Source: Pristionchus mayeri
Lineage: Eukaryota > Nematoda > Chromadorea > Rhabditida > Neodiplogasteridae
NCBI GenBank assembly: GCA_036245805.1
Contig: BTRK01000003.1
Span: 35,853,215-35,917,214 of the forward strand
Length of the DNA stretch: 64,000 nt
Direction of reading: 5' to 3'
The position numbers and the translations under genes were made by a program. Shown piece after piece: positions 46,829 to 55,168 of the stretch (positions are counted from its first letter, which is position 1; every line of letters begins with the position of its first letter). Under the pieces are notes generated by a model. That model was not told the DNA's origin and made no database searches. It was given only the letters and a program-made list of their open reading frames with translations.

Positions 46829-47352
46829 ATTATAAAAAAGAAGAACAGTTTGAAGAAAGGAAGGGCAGCAGAGGAAAAAGAAGAAGAAAAAATACTCATG
46901 ATGGAGGAGAAGAAATGCAGAGAACTCTACGAAAAATTGACCCATCCAAGAACGAAAAGAGAGGTATTATACATTATTTATACAATTATGTTGCAATTTT
47001 TCAATAGGATAATTTTTGTTCTTTATCCAAAAAACCATAACATCTATTTTTTTTCTGGGTACTTTTTCGAATGAGAGCCCGTCGTCGGGTTAGAACTCAA
47101 GAGTACCCTTCTCTAATATGTTTGCAGAATTTTGTTTGTTAATGTAGAATTAAATATAATTCTAAAAACAATTGAGAAAATGACGACACATTTGTTTAAC
47201 TAAAAAATCGCTGGAATATAAACTATAAAAATTACAAATTTTCAGATTTTCAAAAAATCACGCTTGCTCAATACCTCAAAAGCCTACCGATTATGGTAAT
47301 ATTTTATGTATTCTAACACCACTAAAATTTCTGCCAATAATATTTCATGTTG

Positions 47353-47723
47353 TTAAATAATGAGGGTCAGCAAAGTTAAAATTTTAACGCTGTCACCAAG
47401 GCCTAGTCCATCCTCCGAAGATCGTAGCACGAGTTAGGAGGAAATACTATCATCGGTTGTTAGCTCAATGGTAGAGCAACCGCCATATGATCGGGTGGTT
47501 GCGGGTTCGATTCCCACCAAATGTTTTTGACCCATCTTCAAGAAATTTGAATTCCCGCACGTCCCATCCCTTCAAGCCTCCTTGGCATTCTGCCAAGTGA
47601 TGATAACTCGGTACAAACTAGAGATGTAATTGTGAAATTTTCAAGATCTCGTTTTGTTGAGCACAGCTATATCATGGTTATGACAGCGTCAACATTTTAA
47701 CTTTGCTGAAACTCCTTCTTTAA
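47353..47723 (+). mobile_element. TIR element T2 with tRNA-like core
   Basis: Second member of the family seen at 32410-32775. Ends TTAAATAATGAGGGTCAGCA and TGCTGAAACTCCTTCTTTAA, with an extended inner TIR AAAGTTAAAATTTTAACGCT against GCGTCAACATTTTAACTTT. It lies 23 bp from element E3 in the same intron of the DDI-like gene. Confidence 0.75.
47454..47519 (+). tRNA. tRNA-like sequence inside T2 (degenerate)
   Basis: TTAGCTCAATGGTAGAGC is a well-formed D arm and A box. GCAACCGCC and GGTGGTTGC form an anticodon-arm-like hairpin. GCGGGTTCGATTCCCACC is a T arm with a consensus B box (GGTTCGATTCC). The acceptor stem fails to pair. It is better preserved than the T1 core. Most likely a tRNA-derived promoter module, not a working tRNA. 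Confidence 0.55.
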
Positions 47724-47745
47724 TTACACATACCGCATCATATAT

Positions 47746-49740
47746 GAGACGAATCGCGAGAGAATCGACTACTCTGCGGCAGTGAAATAAAAAATCAACC
47801 TATCCTGCTGAAATTTTAGCACAAAGTACTTCAAATGATGTTCTTTCAAACTGCGTCGTCAGAATTTTGATAGCCGTCGTCATCTTCGAGATTCAGAAGG
47901 CCAAAGTTGGTACTGTCACTTTTCGACAGTCAAATTGCGCTCACTTACATGATCATAAGTCCGTTTAAAATAAAGATAGAAGGTCATTCTTTTTTTCCAA
48001 TGAAAGCTACCATCCGGGGCTACAACTTTTATGTTGACGTCATAATTCATGGATCTCACCCTGGTGAGGGGCGGTCGGGTGAACCAAAAGTGACGTAACT
48101 TTGCAAATCGGAAAAATCCCCCAAAGTTATTACGCGCGTGTTGTAGTCCCTATATGTGCCTAACTTTTCGCCAAAGACTAGGGAAATCGTGAAGTGGAAA
48201 AAAAAGAGGCGGCACTTTAGTGAGGAGGGCCAAAAACCGGTTTCGGACAGAGAACCTTCCAAGCCTCTAATTGGCTGCTATTGGGCTCAAAGTCATCCAA
48301 GATCATCTAAAACAACATTTTAAATTGTTTCTTCAATAGTTATAATACTTTCATTGGTCAAAAACTACAATATGACCTCAAAATCAACAATGGATATTTG
48401 GACTCTTTTCAACAAGTGAGATAGGTGCAGATGCACTACATCGCTTCCAATTAGATAACAAATGGTCCTCTCAACAGCTCAAAGAAAGAGGTCACCTACA
48501 AATATGATATTTCATCTGATGAATCCACGGAAAGGCGCAATATTGTACTTACGATCAAAATAGTCGTAGGGACCTGGCATTTGGCTAGAAATGTAGAGCA
48601 TGATGAGCTACACATTTCGTCTGAAGAAAGTTAGTTTCTATCTTTTCATTGAACCGCGCTACAGAGCCTAGAAGATGGCTAGAAACGGGCTATACTGCCC
48701 CCGAGAGCAAGCGCTCTAACCGTCTGGCGCTCTCGCCGTCTGACCTCTCTCTCCCTCCCCTCCCTTTAGAGCTCTCCCGCACGCGTCTCTCGCCGGTTTT
48801 TGCCGTGTTATAGGCTCTGTAGCGCGGTTCAATGAAAAGATAGAAACTCACTTTCTTCAGACGAAATGTGTAGCTCATCATGCATTTCTAGCCAAATGCC
48901 AGGTCCCTACGACTATTTTGATCGTAAGTACAATATTGCGCCTTTCCGTGGATTCATCAGATGAAATATCATATTTGTAGGTGACCTCTTTCTTTGAGCT
49001 GTTGAGAGGACCATTTGTTATCTAATTGGAAGCGATTTAGTGCATCTGCACCTATCTCACTTGTTGAAAAGAGTCCAAATATCCATTGTTGATTTTGAGG
49101 TCATACTGTAGTTTTTGACCAATGAAAGTGTTATAACTATTGAAGAAACAATTTAAAAAGTTGTTTTAGATGATCTTTGATGACTTTGAGCCCAATAGCA
49201 GCCAATTAGAGGCTTGGAAAGTTCTCTGTTCGAAACCGGTTTTTGGCCCTCCTCACTAAAGTGCCGCCTCTTTTTTTTCCAATTTACGATTTCCCTAGTT
49301 TTTGGCGAAAAGTTAGGCACATACAGGGACTACAACACGCGCGTAATAACTTTGGGGGATTTTTCCGATTTGCAAAGTTACGTCACTTTTGGTTCACCCG
49401 ACCGCCCCTCACCAGGGTGAGATCCATGAATTATGACGTCAACATAAAAGTTGTAGCCCCGGATGGTAACTTTCATTGGAAACAAAGAACGACCTTCTAT
49501 CTTTATTTTGAACGGACTTATGATCATTTAAGTGAGCGCAATTTGACTGTCGAAAAGTGACAGTACCAAATTTGGCCTTCTGAATCTCGAAGATGACGAC
49601 AGCTATCAAAATTCTGACGACGTAGTTTGAAAGAGCATCATTTGAATTACTTTGTGCCAAAATTTCAGCGGGATAGGTTGATTTTGTATTTCACTGCCGC
49701 TCAACCCCCTAAAATGGTCGATTCTCTCGCGATTCGTCTC
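47746..49740. mobile_element. Palindromic element E, complete copy 3
   Basis: GAGACGAATCGCGAGAGAAT to its inverse CTCGCGATTCGTCTC, flanked by ATAT (47742-47745 and 49741-49744). The arms are nearly identical over ~990 bp each, e.g. GAGGGCCAAAAACCGGTTTC near 48224 against GAAACCGGTTTTTGGCCCTC near 49232, with the centre near 48.74 kb. This near identity suggests recent insertion or arm conversion. It sits in an intron between the second and third exons of the DDI-like gene. No coding frame. Confidence 0.9.
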
Positions 49741-51567
49741 ATATTATAAACGTCGCGGTATCGGAAGACCAGGTAGGCTGTGTTCCAGACTGAAAATGCA
49801 CTTCTTAATGCACAGTTGCGCGCTAAGGGCGGTAGCTTTGCGCATAAACAAGAAATGGTGCAGCTGGGGCCATTATCACCTCGTCGTGAGTGCAGCGATA
49901 CAATTTTCAGAAAATTTCAAACGCGTTCATGAAGGATTTGCTGCTGAGAAGCGAAGAAAGCTCAAGGCGATGCAAAATCCGAACTCAGATGAGGCGTTGG
50001 CAAAAGCTCTAAATGAAAAGTGGGACAAGATGAAACGAGAGGTATATGCAATTCATTTTCACAAATTCAGTATTCATACTTGAATGAATTATCTACATAT
50101 AAATTACCTGTCGGAGATTATCACTATTGTTTCTTTACCATTGACCTAACAACTTTCAACAGTTGGGTGTTACAGGCTACTGAGAAGATTCCTGATATGC
50201 TCAAGTACGTGCCAAGGCTCTAAATAGTTGTCAATGGAATTCCGACTATCGCATTCGTAGATACTGGTCTGAGATTTTTGTTTATCAAAATTGTTCAATA
50301 AGAGGATTGCATGAGAATTCGAATTTTCGAATTTTAAAATTTTTTTTGGTATCAATTGATGTTTACAGGAGCCCAGAGCTAATGCGAACTGGAACGTTTA
50401 TTTATTTTTTAATTTACAGGAGCCTTATGCTGCTTCATGTCAAGATCCTTCGCTAAAGAAGCCAATATTGAGAACAGAGTGGACTCACGAATTCGAAATA
50501 AAATATATGGAACCGGAGGAGGCATTAAGATAGACGGATTTATATGGGGATGTATGTTTTTTTGTTGTAAAAAATACATTTTGCTACGAAGTGAGAGATA
50601 GTAATAGATACTCATGTAATAATGCCAGGTCCCGTCAACATCGACGGAACTACCTATTACTCCAATTTTAACGTATGGGAAGATTCATATGATGTGAGCA
50701 TTGGAGCCGACTTTCTACGCCATCATCAATGCTCCATTAATCTCCCGGAAAAGAGGTGAATTTCACATTCAAAGTGCCAAAATCATTGCTTGAAAATGCA
50801 TTTTCATTAATTTCTTTTCCATTATCAGGCTATGTTTCAACGAGAGCAAGTTCGTCGAATTTCTCACAGAGGAGGATATAAGCAAGTGGTACGATGGGCG
50901 TGAATGTACGTATTATTTTGAATAAAATTTAATATTTACAATACATAGTAAATGAGAGTTTAATAAAAAATCATGATTATGCGCATATTGGACGCATCCA
51001 TCAATCAAGGTTGACGAGGAAATGCTCATTGAACTTGTGGATCTCAAATTCGAAAAACAGAAAGCCAAAAATGCATTACTGGTCTCTTTTTGTGTATTCT
51101 AATATGTATTTTTAACACGTTTAATGTGTATTCTACTTCGTTTTGGTGTATTGCGTATTATTTTTTTATTATTATTATTTTTTTTATTTGAATAATGGCA
51201 ACATTACAGCGGACTAACAACGATATTGAAGAAGAACATCTCTACAGATACCAAGAAATGGAATTGGATGAGGGATACAACGAAAATTGGAAGCGTTTTT
51301 TGAAATATCTTGAAAGCGTACCAGATAAGATACGTTTCTACGAAACAACTAATTGTTTTATTATAAAAAATGGATTCATAAATCTTTTTTAGGTGGCGCT
51401 TGACATTTCTTCGCGCAAGGGTTCTGCTACTCAAGATGATGGAAACCATTGCTCTAGCGCATTCTCATCCATCGTGGTCAGTTTAAAGGTCCTCCGAAAT
51501 CTCCGATTTTTTTCAAATTCGCGGCTATTTATTTAACCGCAAGCCCTAGCGCGCAATTTCAAACATA

Positions 51568-52094
51568 TCAGGTTGTCCGGAAAGTCTTTGTGTATGAATT
51601 TGTGTTTACACTGCTCGTCGCAAATTCACTTTGGTGCCCCCTTGTTCTTAGTGAATAACAATCAATGAAGGGTCTTTATAGTAAACAACTCCCCATTCCC
51701 TTTCCATCAGTCAGGCTTTAGTAGAGCAACGATGTATGTCACTAGTACCATCCACTTCCGTCATTCTACAGTTTCACCTCATCCTATCATACATAACGAT
51801 GAAGGATTCGGAGACCCTACATACGTATGTTAATGATACGCATGCCCCTCACTACAACACAGTCAGGATTTGGTTTCATCGCTTCGAATAAGGCGACTTT
51901 TCTAATGTTCTTAATTTTTCGATTTTTTCTTAATTTTCGCGCTCAGGTGGGTTCTACAGGGAGGGGATCCATAGATTCAAGGAACATTAGGTATATGTTG
52001 TCAGTAATGATGACTCGTATACTTGAACTCGTGTTATTGTTTCCTCAAAGAAAAAAGTTTTGAAAAATACACAAAGACTTTCCGGACAACCTAA
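51568..52094 (+). mobile_element. Mariner internal-deletion derivative between the DDI-like genes
   Basis: TIRs TCAGGTTGTCCGGAAAGTCT and AGACTTTCCGGACAACCTAA, bounded by TA. The interior keeps a transposase fragment on the plus strand, HYNTVRIWFHRFE then GDF, separated by a TAA. It matches the N-terminal helix-turn-helix of mariner transposases (TV..WF.RF..GDF). The catalytic domain is gone. Confidence 0.82.
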
Positions 52095-52364
52095 TATTAC
52101 AGTAGATCGAGCTTAACAGGGGGTAATTTTTGGCTTTCGGAGGACCTTTAACGATGACTTTGGAAATTTGGGTATTCATAGATGCATTAATATTGACCGA
52201 TTGACCGGCATAAGACTGATGTTATTCAAAATAACACCGGTTAAACCATTTTGTCGACAAGTGAACCAAAATGAGCAAAACAAAAGATTCTGGAGATAGC
52301 TGCTGAAATTTTTGCGTGTTTTTTTTGTTTTTCTCAAGTATGACCCTAAATTGATTTAATGCAG

Positions 52365-53894
52365 ATATGCCCACTTCCCAATGATGACGAAAAGTGCAAG
52401 CAGCTTTTCGAGAACATGAATTCACCTCGAGAAAAGCAGAGGGTTAGTTGCATGCGGTTTTCCCGAAAAAAATAATTTCAGATATATTTTGCATGGAAAC
52501 CACTCCACGACCACTACGTCAAATACCCATCCGATTATGGTAAACATACTTTCTTAAAATATAATATTAGCTATTTTCAGAAGGTTTGAAGCGAGAATAT
52601 GGTGTATACATGGCTTCTGAGAGGCGAAAAATTGAGATGATGAATTATCCTTCGTTTGAGGAGGGCAAGCGAATGCTTCTGGAGAAGGCGAAATACGATG
52701 CATTGGATAAACTGAAGAATACAGTATTATTCGAATCATTGACAGATGTTAAAGCAAACACTTTCAGGCTCTAATTAAGATACCCGAACACATCCTTTGC
52801 ATACATATTAAAGATATGTTCAGGATTAAAATTAGCGTTAATGGAATTTCTGGAATAGCCTTGGTGGACACAGGTTAGATTTAGATAAATAATATATTAG
52901 TATTTATATTGCTTTTGTAAAGCTTTGAAAATTATAACTTTGTCATGACAACAACATGTATTTATAAAAATTTTCCAGGCTGCATAACGTCATCCATGGA
53001 CTTGTCATTTGTCAATAAAGTCGGGCTTGCTGACGTAATTGACACCCGATCAGCCTACAACACGGAAGGACTTGGAGGACCCGATCGATGCATTGGCAGG
53101 ATCTGGCGTTGTGAGGATGTTTCGCCATCCATTCCTAAATTATGGGGCCCATGGGGGATCTTCCTTTTGAACCCGAATCTGAACTGAAAAATTCGCACTG
53201 TTGAGCTACTCATGATGCATTTGTCTTTAGTTTGCTGATTTAGGTTCCGTCGAAATTAATGGACTTGCATTTCATACACCGATCGATGTGATGAATGAAA
53301 ATAACGATATGGTTATCGGGATGGATTTTTTGGCCAAATACAAATGCTGTATCGATACAAATAACAACAAGCAAGTGTTTTAGTGTTTTTAGCTCAGCCG
53401 AAATCTGTTTTATATGATTTACTTCATGATTTGTACAATTCTCAGGCTCATATTCAACGACACGATGCAAGCAGATTTCATTTCTGAATCTGAGTTCAAT
53501 GAGTGGAAAGAAGGCCGTGATCGTATGTTTTCACAAATATTTGCGACTATATTTTGAAAGAAATATAATTGATTGATCGATATTTTCAATTCTTTCTGTC
53601 GAAAATATATATTTTTTTCAGTTTTCTAGCATCACGCATTCAAAGCCGACGAGGATAAATTATCGCAGCTCGTGGGCATGGGATTCGATAAGACGATGTC
53701 GCTAGCAGCTCTTGAGGTTTGATTTGATAATACGTTTCCTGCTATTTTTTTAAAACTTTCACTTTTCGATACAGCTATTTTTGCAGCTCAATCTCAACAA
53801 CCTGGACGATTCGGTTTCTTATCTATATTTGAAGAGCGAAACTAATGCTCAGAATTCTACCCTTGCTCAGGATAATGAACCAACTACAAATTGA
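52365..53894 (+). CDS. DDI1-like aspartic protease; TAG before the UBA exon
   Basis: Exons 52365-52442, 52482-52539, 52581-52723, 52768-52873, 52979-53110, 53244-53370, 53446-53522, then 53622-53716 and 53787-53894. The N-terminal part is charged and helical. The protease has GIALVDTG followed by CITSSMDLSFVNKVGLADVI, then MVIGMDFLAKYKCCIDT, the DDI1 order. The UBA reads ADEDKLSQLVGMGFDKTMS. Intron 6 uses a GC-AG pair (AA|GCAAGT). Phase through the UBA exon fits, but a TAG (53627-53629) comes three codons in, so translation would end after GRDLF and omit the UBA. The first exon and start codon are not resolved. DDI1-type proteases act on ubiquitinated proteins in proteasome stress; activity here is unproven. 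Confidence 0.7.
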
Positions 53895-54098
53895 GGTTCA
53901 CCATTTTCAATGCACTGTCTTTTCGGAAATTCGATTGTTTATTGTTTTTTCGTGCGTTTATTAAAATATCGTGATTATAATAGAACTTTTACGATAAACA
54001 TGTGAAGCCAGTTTCTCGATTGAGACCCATCACTTAACCGGTCTTTCGAGTGTCAATGTCTCTCCTTTTTGGAATTTCACCTGTGATGTACCAAAATG
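53895..54098. other. 3' flank of the second DDI-like gene
   Basis: About 200 bp with no recognised feature. Confidence 0.4.
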
Positions 54099-54174
54099 TT
54101 CCGATCTCTTCATTCTGCATGCTCTCTCGCAGGTCAGACAGTGTGAGAGAGCATGCGGAATGAAGAGATCGGAA
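54099..54174. repeat. 30-bp-stem hairpin, H family (pre-miRNA-sized)
   Basis: TTCCGATCTCTTCATTCTGC at the left pairs with GCGGAATGAAGAGATCGGAA at the right. The full stem is 30 bp with one T:G position (a wobble in RNA) around a 16-nt loop. Size and shape match a miRNA precursor, but near-perfect symmetry and dispersed relatives (20.56, 20.87, 29.14, 31.03 and 34.6 kb) point to a repeat family. It could yield siRNA if transcribed. Confidence 0.65.
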
Positions 54175-54463
54175 ATGATTTGCATTCCCCAGGAATGCAC
54201 CGGAACAATAGCCAGTTTTCCCTTTTCATTTCCTACCCCAAAGTAGTGAGAAGGCATCAGAGATCATCTCGAAGGGGGAAGAGGGTGGAAATCACGAATC
54301 TGTCCTCGCGATGCGTTAGGGATGGCATCGTGAGAAATATTCATTGTGCTTGTATTCGTTTCTCTGGTCAACTAATGATCACTAAACGTGTGTTTGGTTC
54401 GGTGGCTTGATTAGTTAAACAAATCGCAAAATGAACATGCCATGTTTCGCGCGCCGTCCATAT
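54175..54463. other. No feature recognised
   Basis: About 290 bp between the hairpin and element E copy 4. Confidence 0.4.
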
Positions 54464-54829
54464 GAGAGGAGAGAATCAACTATTTGAGGGGGGTGAGCGG
54501 CGGTAGGAATCAAGTTTGTCCTATCCTGAAACAAATTTGGTTACAAGTACTTCAAATGATGCTTTTTCAAACTGCGGCGTCAGAATTTCGATAACTGCCG
54601 TTATCGTCGAGATTCAGAAGGCCAAAGATGGTACTATCACTTTTCGAAAGTTAAATCTCGCTCACTTAAATGATCATAATTCCCTTTAATATTAAGCTAG
54701 AAGGTAGTTATTTTTTTCAAATGAGAGCTACCATCATGCACTACAACTTTTATGTTGAGGTCATCATTCCTGGACCTCATCCTGGTGAGGGGCGGTCGGG
54801 TGAACCAAAACTTTCCTAACTTTCAGGCC
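54464..54829. mobile_element. Element E, partial copy 4
   Basis: Preceded by ATAT, it starts GAGAGGAGAGAATCAAC and follows one arm of E (AGTACTTCAAATGATGCTTT, GAGATTCAGAAGGCCAAAG, GGTGAGGGGCGGTCGGGTGA) until about 54829, where similarity stops just short of the SL1-like sequence. No facing arm. Confidence 0.8.
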
Positions 54830-54857
54830 ACAGCCCATCATCAGTCAGTAAACCCAT

Positions 54858-54879
54858 CTCAAACTTGGGTAATTAAACC
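54858..54879 (-). pseudogene. Exact SL1 spliced-leader sequence joined to an ATG
   Basis: Read on the minus strand, the 22 bases are identical to the nematode SL1 leader (start GGTTTAATTACCC, end GTTTGAG). In SL1 RNA genes the leader is followed by a GT splice donor. Here it is followed at once by ATGGGTTTACTG, as in a mature trans-spliced mRNA. It reads MGLLTDDGLWPE then a stop near the E copy 4 boundary. The simplest reading is a retrocopy of a trans-spliced message, now truncated. A mutated SL1 RNA gene is less likely. A chance match of 22 bases is very improbable. Confidence 0.8.
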
Positions 54880-55160
54880 ATTTCAAGGCAAATTTTTAAT
54901 TTTGCATGTGTTTGATTCTCCGGTCTGACATGATCACTCCGCGTGTTTATGTTTCGCTGGCACGTAAAATAGTGTGCTAATATGTGTGCTTCTATCGTGT
55001 ATACTACAGAATAAGATGATTTCAGCGTACATCGGAGTGCTCTGCATACTCGTGCATCTCTCTGATCCATGAACACCTCAAGAATCCACCGCACGTCAAA
55101 GCACCGCAGGAAATCCGAAAAGGAATACATTGCAGTATAAGCACCGTACAGCATGCATTC
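54880..55160. other. Short unique stretch
   Basis: No recognisable feature. It would be upstream flank of the SL1-containing sequence on the minus strand. Confidence 0.4.
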
Positions 55161-55168
55161 TCGTCAGC

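Larger units (their letters stand above)
46829..51392 (+). pseudogene. DDI1-like retroviral-type aspartic protease with UBA, degenerate
   Basis: Exons matching the tandem neighbour: 46829-46963 (charged helix, EEKKCRELYEKLTHPRTKRE), 47246-47295, 49911-50041, 50176-50266, 50420-50551, 50629-50755, 50829-50905, then UBA halves near 50990-51081 and from 51210. The protease shows FVDTG joined to ALCCFMSRSFAKEANI and VSIGADFLRHHQCSINL, which match DDI1 (VDSGA; LGLDMLKRHQCSIDL). The UBA reads VDEEMLIELVDLKFEKQKAK. Defects: an in-frame TAA at 50221-50223 where the neighbour has Lys, exon 47246 being 8 nt shorter than its counterpart, and no AG acceptor before the UBA exon. DDI1 proteins cleave ubiquitinated clients such as Nrf1/SKN-1A. 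Elements T2 and E3 fill the intron after the second exon. Confidence 0.75.

Noticed and set aside
54858..54879. SL1 RNA gene
   Set aside because: The leader is followed by ATG and not GT, and no SL RNA body with an Sm site is visible before element E sequence begins.
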